From assembly GCF_014489075.1 (NCBI RefSeq), contig NZ_JACTGR010000004.1, positions 248,001 through 312,000 of the forward strand: a stretch of 64,000 bases of DNA, written 5' to 3'. The notes under the pieces are model-generated. The model did not search any database, was not told the DNA's origin, and worked only from the letters and a program-made list of their open reading frames with translations. A program made the position numbers and the translations under genes. The stretch comes from Sphingomonas sp. JC676 (GTDB taxonomy: Bacteria > Pseudomonadota > Alphaproteobacteria > Sphingomonadales > Sphingomonadaceae). Shown here in pieces: positions 27,844-36,101 of the stretch (positions are counted from its first letter, which is position 1; the number at the start of each line of letters is the position of its first letter).

Positions 27844-28212
27844 ATGACCGAACGGATCAGCGATGCCGAGCACGCCGTGATGGAGGTGCTCTGGGAGGAG
27901 TCCCCGCTTACCGCGCAGGAAGTCGCCGAGCGCGTGCCTGCCGAACGCGGCTGGAGCGCGAACACGGTCAAGACCCTGCTCGGGCGCCTGCTCGCCAAGG
28001 CGATCATCGGACATCAGGAAGAAGGGCGGCGGTATCTGTACCGCCCGCTCGTCGAGCGCGGCGACTATGTCGCGGGTGAATCGCGCAAGTTGATGGACCG
28101 GCTGTTCGGCGGCAAGCTGACGCCGTTGGTCGCGCATCTCGCCGAGCGCGACGAAATCACCGACCAGGACATCGCCGAGATCGAGGCTCTGCTGAAGGAT
28201 CTCAAGCAATGA
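27844..28212 (+). CDS. blaI: BlaI/MecI/CopY family transcriptional repressor
   Basis: 122 residues. Winged-helix N-terminal domain: ISDAEHAVMEVLWEESPLTAQEVAERV...WSANTVKTLLGRLLAKAIIGHQEEGRRYLYRPLVE. A C-terminal dimerisation part follows with LMDRLFGGKLTPLVAHLAE. In the family, a paired BlaR1/MecR1 membrane protease triggers cleavage of the repressor. The RBS is GAGGGACGAG and the gene overlaps the M56 peptidase gene by 4 bp. Confidence 0.93.
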   Translation: MTERISDAEHAVMEVLWEESPLTAQEVAERVPAERGWSANTVKTLLGRLLAKAIIGHQEEGRRYLYRPLVERGDYVAGESRKLMDRLFGGKLTPLVAHLAERDEITDQDIAEIEALLKDLKQ

Positions 28213-29762
28213 CCGGCTGGGCAGTAGAGACGCTGATCGCCACCACGCTGCTGATGCTGCTGGTGCTGGTCGTCCGCGGACCCGTACGCAAGGCGTTTGG
28301 CCCGCATATGGCCTATGCGCTTTGGCTGCTGCCGGTCGCCCGGCTGCTGCTGCCGCCGCTCCCCGAGAGCTGGCGCGAGCAGGCGGTGACGCCGGTCGCC
28401 AGGGCGAGCGAGGTCATTGCTTATTATGTGGTCGAGCCGATGTCGGGCGGCCATGAGGCGGCGGTTCCGGTAGCAGTTGCGGCAACCTCGGCGGCCCCTG
28501 TCGTCCACGCCGCGCCGATCGATTGGCTGCTGATCGTCGGGATCGTCTGGGGCCTGGGGGCGCTCAGCTTCCTCGTCTATCACCTGATCGCGCACGGCCG
28601 CTTCTGCCACAATCTGCTCAGCCGCGCGCGCGTCGACCGTACCGTGGCGCAGGGCCGGGTGCGGGTGATCGAGACCGATGCCGCGCATGGTCCGCTCGCC
28701 TTCGGCATCTTCCGCAAATATGTCGCCTTCCCGCGCGACTTTTCCGAGCGCTACGACGAACTCGAGCGCGACCTGGCGCTGGCGCATGAGCTTGGCCACC
28801 ATGTCCGCGGCGATCTGATCGCGAACTGGGTCGCGCTCATCGTCCTCGCCATCCACTGGTTCAATCCGATCGCCTGGAGGGCCTTCCGCGCCTTCCGCGC
28901 CGATCAGGAAATGGCTTGCGACGCCCTCGTGCTCGCCGGCCGCGCCCAGGCACTGCGCCATGCTTATGGCCGTGCGATCGTCAAGTCCGCGCATGGGGGT
29001 GCGGTCTCGGCGGCATGTCACTTGCACACGATCAACGAAGTCAAAGGGAGGCTACGCATGCTTTCGAAGACCAGGAAACTATCCCCCACCCGGATCGCCA
29101 CGGGACTGGTGGGCGTGAGCGCGCTCTCGCTGGCGGCGCTGGGGCTAACTGCCTCGGGCACCCAGGCGGCTGAGCGCATCAAGAACGACGTCAAGGCGAC
29201 GATCGGCCTGCAGGAAGTGCCGGCGCCGCCGGCGCCGGTCGCACCGGTCGCCGCGCCCGAGCTTCCCGAGCCGCCCGAAGCGCCGGAAGCCGCCGCGGGT
29301 CCGCACAAGATCGAGAAGCACGTCTATCGCTACGTCCATGACGAGAAGAAGGACGGCAAGCAGGTCAAGAAGATCGTCATCGTCCGCGCCGACGGCGGCC
29401 GGGAAGAGGTCGACATGCCCGACATGGCGGAGATCGAGGCTTCGATCCCCGAGGTCCGCGACGGCAAGTGCGGCCAGGGCAAACCGACGGTGGAGCATCG
29501 CACCGAGGGCAAGAAGCAGATCATGATCGTCTGCTCGGATCGGATCGCGATGGTCACCGCGGATGCCAACCGCATGGCGATGCATGGCAAGCGCATGGGC
29601 ATCGAGAGCGCCCGGATGGGGATCCGCATGGCCCGCCGCTCGATCGAGAGCGAGCGTGACATGTCCGAAGCCGAGCGTGCCAAGGCGCTGGCCGGTCTGG
29701 ATCAGGCGCTGGCCGAGATCGAGTCTGACAAGGCCGACAGAAACGACAAGGACGACGATTGA
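28209..29762 (+). CDS. M56 (BlaR1/MecR1-type) membrane metallopeptidase with atypical C-terminus
   Basis: 517 residues. Membrane helices lie near 7-25, 34-50 and 104-127, and the Zn site is HELGHH (His193) with the downstream acidic motif in ADQEMACDALVLA. After a fourth hydrophobic segment (about 297-316) comes an Ala/Pro-rich stretch and a charged tail (KIVIVRADGGREEVDMPD, then a Met/Arg helix and a Lys/Asp-rich end). It has no penicillin-binding sensor domain of the BlaR1 type (no SxxK or KTG motif in the tail). It should sense something other than a beta-lactam and cleave or inactivate the BlaI-like repressor. Confidence 0.85.
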   Translation: MTGWAVETLIATTLLMLLVLVVRGPVRKAFGPHMAYALWLLPVARLLLPPLPESWREQAVTPVARASEVIAYYVVEPMSGGHEAAVPVAVAATSAAPVVHAAPIDWLLIVGIVWGLGALSFLVYHLIAHGRFCHNLLSRARVDRTVAQGRVRVIETDAAHGPLAFGIFRKYVAFPRDFSERYDELERDLALAHELGHHVRGDLIANWVALIVLAIHWFNPIAWRAFRAFRADQEMACDALVLAGRAQALRHAYGRAIVKSAHGGAVSAACHLHTINEVKGRLRMLSKTRKLSPTRIATGLVGVSALSLAALGLTASGTQAAERIKNDVKATIGLQEVPAPPAPVAPVAAPELPEPPEAPEAAAGPHKIEKHVYRYVHDEKKDGKQVKKIVIVRADGGREEVDMPDMAEIEASIPEVRDGKCGQGKPTVEHRTEGKKQIMIVCSDRIAMVTADANRMAMHGKRMGIESARMGIRMARRSIESERDMSEAERAKALAGLDQALAEIESDKADRNDKDDD

Positions 29763-29808
29763 CGAGAGGGGAAGGGTAAACCCGCCACCCGGCGGGAGCC
29801 CTTCACAC

Positions 29809-29846
29809 GGGGCCGGTTGAACTCCTTCGCAGCCGGCCCCGTTACT
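29809..29846 (+). terminator. Hairpin after the M56 peptidase gene
   Basis: GGGGCCGG pairs with CCGGCCCC (loop 16 bases), preceded by a smaller CCCGCC/GGCGGG hairpin at 29780. Together they lie in the 130-bp gap before the MBL gene. The T-tract is poor. Confidence 0.45.
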
Positions 29847-29890
29847 CGTCGCTCTTGTGCAATGTGCCGCCAGCCGCCATCTGCAGGCAC

Positions 29891-30748
29891 ATGAACGACG
29901 CCCCTACCGGCATCGCGATCGCGGTCGATCCGCTGGTCACGCGCGTGCTGGCGCCGAACCCGTCGCCCTTCACCTATACCGGTACCCAGACCTATCTGGT
30001 CGGCACCACCGACGTGGCGGTGATCGATCCGGGCCCTGACGATCCCGAGCACATCGCGGCACTGCTCGCCGCGATCGGCGGGCGGAAGGTGACCGCGATC
30101 CTCTGCACCCACACCCACCGCGACCACAGCCCCGCCGCGCCCGCGGTAAAGGCGGCGACCGGCGCGTCGATCATCGGTTGCGCGCCGCTGGCGATCGAGG
30201 ATCTGGGGCCGCGCGCCGATGCCTCGTTCGACACGACCTACGCGCCCGATCGTGTGCTGGCGGACGGCGAGAGCGTGTCTGGCGAAGGTTGGACGCTGGA
30301 GGCGGTGGCGACGCCCGGGCATACTTCCAACCATCTCTGCTTCGCGCTGCCCGAAAGCGGCGTGCTGTTCACCGGCGATCATGTGATGGGCTGGTCGACC
30401 ACTGTCGTCGCGCCGCCCGATGGCGATATGGCGGCCTATATGGCCAGCCTCGACAAATTGATGGCGCGCCAGGACCGCATCTATTTCCCCGCCCATGGCG
30501 AGCCGGTCGAGCGGCCGCACCGCTTCGTGCGCGGGCTGATCGGGCATCGCAAGCAGCGCGAGGGGCAGATCCTCCGCCTGCTCAGGCAGGATGTGGGCGC
30601 GATCCCGGCGATGGTCGAGCGCATGTATGTCGGGCTCGACCCGCGGCTGACCGGCGCTGCGGGCCGATCGGTGCTGGCGCATCTGATCGATCTAGAGGCG
30701 CGCGGACTAGTCGCGCAGGAGGGCGAGGCGTGGAAGGCGGCGGCGTGA
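29891..30748 (+). CDS. MBL-fold metallo-hydrolase (LACTB2/glyoxalase-II-like)
   Basis: 285 residues. The zinc motif is THTHRDHSPAA (HxHxDH), with further ligands in TPGHTSNHL, FTGDHVMG and PAHGEP. A C-terminal winged-helix region (about 215-285: HRKQREGQILRLL...AHLIDLEARGLVAQEG) is characteristic of the LACTB2-like subgroup of nucleases and thioesterases. It is therefore not a class B beta-lactamase by these motifs, though it sits next to a BlaI-type operon. An in-frame start 36 bp upstream is possible; 29891 better fits the family. Confidence 0.85.
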   Translation: MNDAPTGIAIAVDPLVTRVLAPNPSPFTYTGTQTYLVGTTDVAVIDPGPDDPEHIAALLAAIGGRKVTAILCTHTHRDHSPAAPAVKAATGASIIGCAPLAIEDLGPRADASFDTTYAPDRVLADGESVSGEGWTLEAVATPGHTSNHLCFALPESGVLFTGDHVMGWSTTVVAPPDGDMAAYMASLDKLMARQDRIYFPAHGEPVERPHRFVRGLIGHRKQREGQILRLLRQDVGAIPAMVERMYVGLDPRLTGAAGRSVLAHLIDLEARGLVAQEGEAWKAAA

Positions 30749-31440
30749 AGCCGGGCAATGGCTGCTTGAAGGCCGTGGCCGCGCTGATCGTGCTGCTACT
30801 CGTGCTCGGCGCCGGCCTGTGGCTCGCGGGCGATTATCTCAAGAGCCGCTTCCTCGCGCCCGATCCGGTGACGATCGCTTCGTCCAGCCTGCAGGGCCTG
30901 CGCGAGCAGAACCGGCTCTCGACCTTCGCCGCGCGCTATGTCGCGGTGGTCACCTCGAAGCAGAGCCGGGTCGGGCTGAGCGCCGAGAAGACCATGATCA
31001 TGCCCGGTATGGTCCGCTACGAAGTCGATCTCGCCAAGCTGCAGCAGAAGAACGTCGTCTGGGACGCCGCGAACAAGCGCCTTACGGTCACGCTGCCTCC
31101 GATCGAGATCGTCGGCCCCGATGTCGATATCAACGCCATCCGCGAATATTCGGGCGGCGGCATCCTGATGCGGCTGACCAATGCCGAAGACCAGCTCGAC
31201 GCCGCCAACCGCAAGGCCGGCCAGGCCGAACTCGTCCGCCAGGCGCGCGAGGAGATGCCGATGCGCCTCGCGCGCGAGGCTACAAGGCGCGCCGTCGAGC
31301 ACAGCTTCGCGATGCCGCTCAAGGCGGCGGGGCTCGAGGCGCAGGTCGCGGTCTATTTCCCCGACGAACCTGGGGCGCGCGATCGCGAGCAATGGGATCG
31401 TTCGCGCTCGGTCCAGGAAGTGCTGGGCAACCGCAACTGA
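30745..31440 (+). CDS. DUF4230 membrane-anchored protein
   Basis: 231 residues from a GTG overlapping the MBL stop. One N-terminal membrane helix (CLKAVAALIVLLLVLGAGLWLAG) is followed by a periplasmic domain of the DUF4230 family (LSTFAARYVAVVTSKQ, KTMIMPGMVRYEVDLAKL, KRLTVTLPPIEI). Members are of unknown function with a predicted beta-rich fold. Translational coupling with the MBL hydrolase is the only context. Confidence 0.8.
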   Translation: MKPGNGCLKAVAALIVLLLVLGAGLWLAGDYLKSRFLAPDPVTIASSSLQGLREQNRLSTFAARYVAVVTSKQSRVGLSAEKTMIMPGMVRYEVDLAKLQQKNVVWDAANKRLTVTLPPIEIVGPDVDINAIREYSGGGILMRLTNAEDQLDAANRKAGQAELVRQAREEMPMRLAREATRRAVEHSFAMPLKAAGLEAQVAVYFPDEPGARDREQWDRSRSVQEVLGNRN

Positions 31441-31476
31441 TCTCCTCTTCCCACCGACGGATCGAGATTCCCTTTT

Positions 31477-31585
31477 CGTCACCCCGGCCGAAGTGCCGGG
31501 GTCCACTTCTCCGCAAGAGAGCAGCTAGAGGCTTGGGGGCTCGCCCAGCCGCACAGTGGACCCCGGCACTTCGGCCGGGGTGACG
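31477..31585. repeat. Perfect 30-bp inverted repeat (REP/BIME-like element)
   Basis: Arms at 31477-31506 and 31556-31585 are exact 30-bp reverse complements with a 49-bp spacer. Each arm contains a CACCCCGG/CCGGGG palindrome with GAAGT at its centre and begins CGTCACCCCGG, like the smaller copies at 4.2 and 18.6 kb. It has no internal gene. Confidence 0.9.
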
Positions 31586-31687
31586 GTGTGGGGTGCACCT
31601 AGGGGTGGTAGGCCTTCACCTGGGAGCGATTTCCTTCACACCCATTCTTCGCTACCTTCACGACTTCGAAGTTCTGGGGGGAATCGA

Positions 31688-32458
31688 ATGGCGACCATCG
31701 TCGAGCCGACGCCGGCAATTCCGCGCGATCACAAATTCTTTCTGACCATGGCGATCGTCATGGCACTGGTTCTCGTCGCCGGCTTCTCGATGCAGCTTGC
31801 CGCAGGGCGCTCAAGCTTCGGCGCGCCGATTCATGTCCATGTCCACGCCTTCCTCTTCTTCGGCTGGACGGTGTTGTACGTCACTCAGAATGCGTTGATC
31901 GCCAACGGGTCGGTCGCGCTGCATCGCCGGCTCGGCTGGCTGGGTGTCGCCTGGATGGGCGCGATGGTGGTGGTGGGCGTCTATGTCACCGCGATGATGG
32001 TGCGGCGCGGCGGCGTGCCCTTCTTCTTCACGCCGGCCTATTTCCTGGTGATGGATACGCTCGCGGTGCTCTCCTTCGCCGGGCTCAGCACCGCCGCGAT
32101 CCTGCTGCGTCGCAAGACCGAATGGCATCGGCGTCTGCATTATTGCGGCATGGCGACGCTGACCGGGCCCGGCTTCGGCCGGCTGCTGCCATTGCCGTTC
32201 CTCATTCCCTATGCGGGCTGGGCGGTGTTCGCGGCGATCATGATCTTCCCGGTGATCGGCATTCTCGCCGACAAGCGCCGCACCGGATCGGTGCATCCCG
32301 CCTGGTGGTGGGGCGCGGGCGCGATGGCGGCGACCGAGCTTGCGATCGTCACCCTCTCCGCAAGCCCGCTCGGCGTGGCCTATTACGACGCTGTCGTGGC
32401 TGGCGGACCGGGCGCCGCCATCGCGCCCCAGGCCTATCCGCCGTCACCGCTCCCTTGA
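31688..32458 (+). CDS. Multi-pass membrane protein with conserved-looking histidines
   Basis: 256 residues with about seven predicted membrane helices (first at 20-40, then 52-70, 84-105, 118-140, 168-190 and two near the C-terminus). Histidines cluster at helix ends: HVHVHAFLFFGW, ALHRRLGWLG and WHRRLHYCG. Such patterns occur in haem-binding or DUF2306-like membrane proteins, but no family can be named firmly. The RBS is GGGGGGAATC before 31688. It stands alone between the large inverted repeat and nadA. Confidence 0.65.
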   Translation: MATIVEPTPAIPRDHKFFLTMAIVMALVLVAGFSMQLAAGRSSFGAPIHVHVHAFLFFGWTVLYVTQNALIANGSVALHRRLGWLGVAWMGAMVVVGVYVTAMMVRRGGVPFFFTPAYFLVMDTLAVLSFAGLSTAAILLRRKTEWHRRLHYCGMATLTGPGFGRLLPLPFLIPYAGWAVFAAIMIFPVIGILADKRRTGSVHPAWWWGAGAMAATELAIVTLSASPLGVAYYDAVVAGGPGAAIAPQAYPPSPLP

Positions 32459-32503
32459 TCCCGCCCGCCGTCAGGGCCATGTGCCGGACAAGCTTGCGGG
32501 AGT

Positions 32504-33520
32504 ATGGACATGGACGCGCGTAACGGTATCGGCGGCAGCCTGGCGGGGCTGGACCTTCGCGCGGAGATCGATCGGCTGCGCAAGGAGCGCAACGCCGTCA
32601 TCCTCGCGCATTACTACCAGAAGCCCGAGCTGCAGGACCTGGCGGACTTCGTCGGCGACAGCCTCGATCTCAGCCGCAAGGCGGCGGAGACCGATGCCGA
32701 TGTGATCGCGTTCTGCGGTGTGCGCTTCATGGCCGAGACCGCCAAGATCCTGAGCCCCGACAAGATCGTCGTGCTGCCCGACATGAATGCCGGTTGCAGC
32801 CTGGAGGACAGCTGCCCGCCCGATCAGTTCGCGGCGTTCCGCGCGGCGCATCCCGATCACATCGCGCTCACCTACATCAACTGCTCGACCGAAGTGAAAG
32901 CGCTGAGCGACATCATCGTCACCAGCTCCTCGGCAGAGAAGATCCTCAGCCAGATCCCGCTCGACCAGAAGATCATCTTCGGGCCGGACAAGAACCTCGG
33001 CGGCTATCTCCAGCGCGTGCTCAAGCGCGAGATGCTGCTCTGGCCGGGCGTGTGCATCGTCCATGAGGCCTTCAGCGAGACCGAGTTGCTGAAGCTGCGC
33101 GCCCAGCATCCCGGCGCGCCGATCGCGGCGCATCCGGAGTGCCCGCCGCACATCCTCGACCATGCCGATTATGTCGGATCGACCCGCGGCATCCTCGATT
33201 TCGCCAAGTCCTTCCCCGGCGACACGCTGATCGTCGCGACCGAGCCGCACATCATTCACCAGATGGAAAAGGCGCTGCCCGAGAAGAATTTCATCGGCGC
33301 GCCCGGTGCCGACGGCAACTGCAACTGCAACATCTGCCCGTACATGGCGCTCAACAACATGGAGAAGCTCTACCTCGCGCTGCGCGACCTGACTCCGCGC
33401 ATCGAGATCGAGGAAGGGCTGCGCCTCCAGGCCAAGAAGAGCCTCGATCGGATGCTCGAGATGGCGAACGCGACGGTGGGGCAGGGCGATCTGGGGCCGG
33501 TGCGGGTTACGGGGGACTAG
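32504..33520 (+). CDS. nadA: Quinolinate synthase
   Basis: 338 residues, full length. [4Fe-4S] cysteines are in NAGCSLEDSCP, AAHPECPPHI and NCNCNICPYM. Other signatures include ILAHYYQKPELQDLADFVGDSL and the triad-related block TYINCSTEVKA. It condenses iminoaspartate with DHAP to quinolinate in de novo NAD synthesis. nadC of the next step lies 3.6 kb downstream on the same strand; nadB is not in the window. Confidence 0.97.
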   Translation: MDMDARNGIGGSLAGLDLRAEIDRLRKERNAVILAHYYQKPELQDLADFVGDSLDLSRKAAETDADVIAFCGVRFMAETAKILSPDKIVVLPDMNAGCSLEDSCPPDQFAAFRAAHPDHIALTYINCSTEVKALSDIIVTSSSAEKILSQIPLDQKIIFGPDKNLGGYLQRVLKREMLLWPGVCIVHEAFSETELLKLRAQHPGAPIAAHPECPPHILDHADYVGSTRGILDFAKSFPGDTLIVATEPHIIHQMEKALPEKNFIGAPGADGNCNCNICPYMALNNMEKLYLALRDLTPRIEIEEGLRLQAKKSLDRMLEMANATVGQGDLGPVRVTGD

Positions 33521-33610
33521 GCGTCCGCGTCCGCTATTGGTGGAAAGCGGGCACGGGCTGCGGTAAGGCTCTATTCCATCGATCATCGTCAGAGCTGTTG
33601 GGAGGATTCC

Positions 33611-34554
33611 ATTCCCAATATCGGCCTTTTGCTCTCACCCGGTTTCACGACGCTCAGCTTCGTGCCGCTGACTGTATTCGAAGCCGCCAACATGGTGCTG
33701 GGAGACGCTCTGTACGACGTGCACGTCGTGACCGCTGGGGGCGGGTCTCTGGCCAACTCGTTCGGCATGGCGATCGAGACGCAATCCATATCCGATTTTG
33801 AGTTCGACACGATTCTGGTCGGTTCGCCGCCGGATGCGCAACCCGCGCCCGAGGGCATGCTTGCGGCCCTCAAGGACGCTCCGTCCAAATATCGGCGGGT
33901 TGCTTCCATATGTGTGGGGGCCTTCATTCTGGGTCAGGCGGGGCTCCTCGATGACCGCCGTTCAACGACGCATTGGATGTTCGGGGAGGAGCTTCAAGCG
34001 CGCTATCCACGCACCCGCGTAGAGATCGATCGGATATTCATTGCCGACGGTCCGATCTGGACCTCGGCGGGAATGACGGCCGGAATCGACATGGCGTTGG
34101 GCTTGGTCGAGCATGACCTCGGCCGCGACCTGGCGCGTGAAACTGCCGGACGATGGTGGTCCATCACCGGCGCGCGGGCGGGCAATCGCAGCACTCGGCG
34201 CTGATTGAAGTCGACAGCGAATCCGACCGCGTTCAGCAGGTGCTGGATTATGTTCGAGCGCATCTCGACACGGACTTGTCGGTTGAGAAGCTAGCGGAGG
34301 TCGCCTGCCTCAGTGTTCGCCAGTTCAGCCGTCTTTTCAGGGCCGAGACCGGGGCGACACCTGCTCGGGTCATCGAGAATCTTCGGTTGGAGAAGGCACG
34401 ATTTCTGCTTGAGCAGGGGCGCCTTCCGATCGCGGAAATTGCGAAGTCGACAGGATTTTCCGACCGTGAACGTATGAGGCGGAGCTTTCTCAGGAGCTAC
34501 GGTCAGAGCCCGCGCGCGGTACGCAACACGGCATTTCCGCTGGCTACGATCTGA
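33611..34554 (+). pseudogene. GlxA-type AraC-family regulator, frameshifted and with an ATT start
   Basis: The first part (frame from 33611) is a DJ-1/PfpI-like domain: NIGLLLSPGFTTLSFVP, then ASICVGAFILGQAGLLDDRRSTTHW and TSAGMTAGIDMAL. The second part, in another frame from 34153, continues MVVHHRRAGGQSQ and a complete AraC HTH (SVEKLAEVACLSVRQFSRLF...EIAKSTGFSD). Loss of one base near 34150 explains the switch, and joining the frames restores a normal GlxA-like protein of about 314 residues. GGAGGA at 33601 is followed by ATT where the family has ATG. Either it is a pseudogene or the frameshift is a sequencing error and ATT/TTG is used as start. Confidence 0.8.
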
Positions 34555-34703
34555 GAGTCCGAAAAGGTGGCATCTTTGGCATAGGCGAAACCGCCTGCCC
34601 CAACTAATTGCTCACCCACACGTTCGCCCGAGCAACGTTCCGCGTCGAACATTGGCCAGGCGTGCTTGGCCGAACGGCAACACTCCTTTTCATGGAGGTG
34701 CTC

Positions 34704-35408
34704 ATGTCCGACAAGCCAAGTATCGTATTCGCTCACGGCCTGTGGGCCGATGGATCATGCTACGCCAAGGTCATGGAACTGCTTCAGGCCGACGGCTATG
34801 AGGTGATTTCGACCCAGAACCAGCTGAACACCGTTGAAGACGACGCAGCTGCTGTCCGCACTTCGCTGAGTCGTGTCGGCAGTCCTGCGGTCCTTGTGGG
34901 TCATTCCTATGGCGGCACGGTGATCACGGCAGCCGGAACGGACGATCGTGTCGCCGCGCTGGTATATATATGCGCGCTTGCGCCTGACGAAGGCGAGACG
35001 TCGCAATTCGAACAGGATCGGCACCCCAAGACCGCCGTCTTCGGCAATATCGAACTTGCCGACGGCCGGATCTGGCTGAAACCGTCCGGAACACAGAATT
35101 TTTGCGGCGACCTTTCCGAGGAAGAGCAGAAGATGGTCTGGGCGACGCAAACGGCGCCGCTGGCAGACCTGTTCAACCAGCCGGTGCGTGGTGCGGCATG
35201 GCGGTCGAAACCGACCTATTACGTGCTCGGACTGGATGACCAGACAGTGCACCCCGAATTGCAGCATTTCGTCGCGGAGCGGATGAACGCGAAGATTACG
35301 GAACTGCAGTCGAGCCATGTGCCGATGCTGTCGCAGCCGCAGCGCGTCTATGAAGTCATTCGCGAGGCAGCCAAAGCCGTGCAGGAATCGGCGCTCGAAG
35401 TCGCTTGA
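34704..35408 (+). CDS. Alpha/beta hydrolase (esterase EstC-like)
   Basis: 234 residues from 34704, chosen for the strong GGAGGTG upstream; the frame stays open 96 bp further but without a ribosome site. Motifs: IVFAHGLWADGSCY (oxyanion loop), VGHSYGG (nucleophile Ser), VLGLDDQTV (acid) and SSHVPMLSQP (His). This small-hydrolase group is frequently encoded next to GlxA/AraC regulators, as here with the broken regulator just upstream. Substrate unknown. Confidence 0.85.
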   Translation: MSDKPSIVFAHGLWADGSCYAKVMELLQADGYEVISTQNQLNTVEDDAAAVRTSLSRVGSPAVLVGHSYGGTVITAAGTDDRVAALVYICALAPDEGETSQFEQDRHPKTAVFGNIELADGRIWLKPSGTQNFCGDLSEEEQKMVWATQTAPLADLFNQPVRGAAWRSKPTYYVLGLDDQTVHPELQHFVAERMNAKITELQSSHVPMLSQPQRVYEVIREAAKAVQESALEVA

Positions 35409-35588
35409 GATTCACTCGAGCGGGCGCGTCTGTCGCGGAGATCGGCGCGCCCGTTTGGCTGGCGTTCGCGGTTGGCCCGATTGCTCCTTGAAAACCTCTC
35501 GGCACGACATTGCGAGATTGCGCGCGTTATCGTGAACTTGATCGATTTTGGCGGCTCGCTGAGAAGCAGGTGCCGCGGGCGCCTCAAG

Positions 35589-35972
35589 CTAAGGCCGCAA
35601 ACCCGGGATCATCGACGACGCGACCGTCAACCCCAATGCAGCAACGGCCGAGAGGCCCAGCGTGAAGCCGAACGAGCGGGGCGTCGGCTTTGCGACGGGC
35701 ACCGGCGCAAGCTGCGCGATCCCTGCCTTGATCGCATCGACCACCGGCTGTTCGGGCACGCCCAGCGTACGGGCGACGCTGCGCGCGAAGCCTACCGCAT
35801 AGATCGGGGCGCCGCAGCGGTCGAACTCGGCATGCTCGATAGCGTCGAGATGGTGGTGCGAAATCCGCGTGCACGCGGCAAGCTCATCAAGCGACAGCCC
35901 ACGCGCCTCGCGCGCCTGACGCAGTGCGTCGGCGGTCGAAATCCAGCCTTCTGGCGATCCCGTTTTATGCAT
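35589..35972 (-). CDS. HTH protein with C-terminal hydrophobic segment (RodZ-like N-domain)
   Basis: 127 residues. The N-terminal HTH_25 domain resembles RodZ: ALRQAREARGLSLDELAACTRISHHHLDAIEHAEFD...PIYAVGFARSVARTLGV. A short C-terminal hydrophobic stretch (FGFTLGLSAVAALGLTVASSM) could be a membrane anchor with only a few residues beyond it. Full RodZ has a long periplasmic part, so this is a short paralogue, possibly a DNA- or MreB-interacting membrane protein. It is convergent with the hydrolase. Confidence 0.7.
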   Translation of the reverse strand: MHKTGSPEGWISTADALRQAREARGLSLDELAACTRISHHHLDAIEHAEFDRCGAPIYAVGFARSVARTLGVPEQPVVDAIKAGIAQLAPVPVAKPTPRSFGFTLGLSAVAALGLTVASSMIPGLRP

Positions 35973-36101
35973 TAGAGCGCGCCCCCCGGTGCGTCACGCA
36001 CCGTTCTGGGACAGAGTTGCGCTGATTCGCAAATATTTCGTTACTCAATTTGAAATTTCCGGCCTTGTTCGGCGTGTATCTCAGAGAGATGTTGCGCGCC
36101 G

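Noticed and set aside
29891..30748. Beta-lactamase next to blaI
   Set aside because: The MBL protein has the LACTB2-like C-terminal winged helix and glyoxalase-type motifs, not those of class B beta-lactamases.
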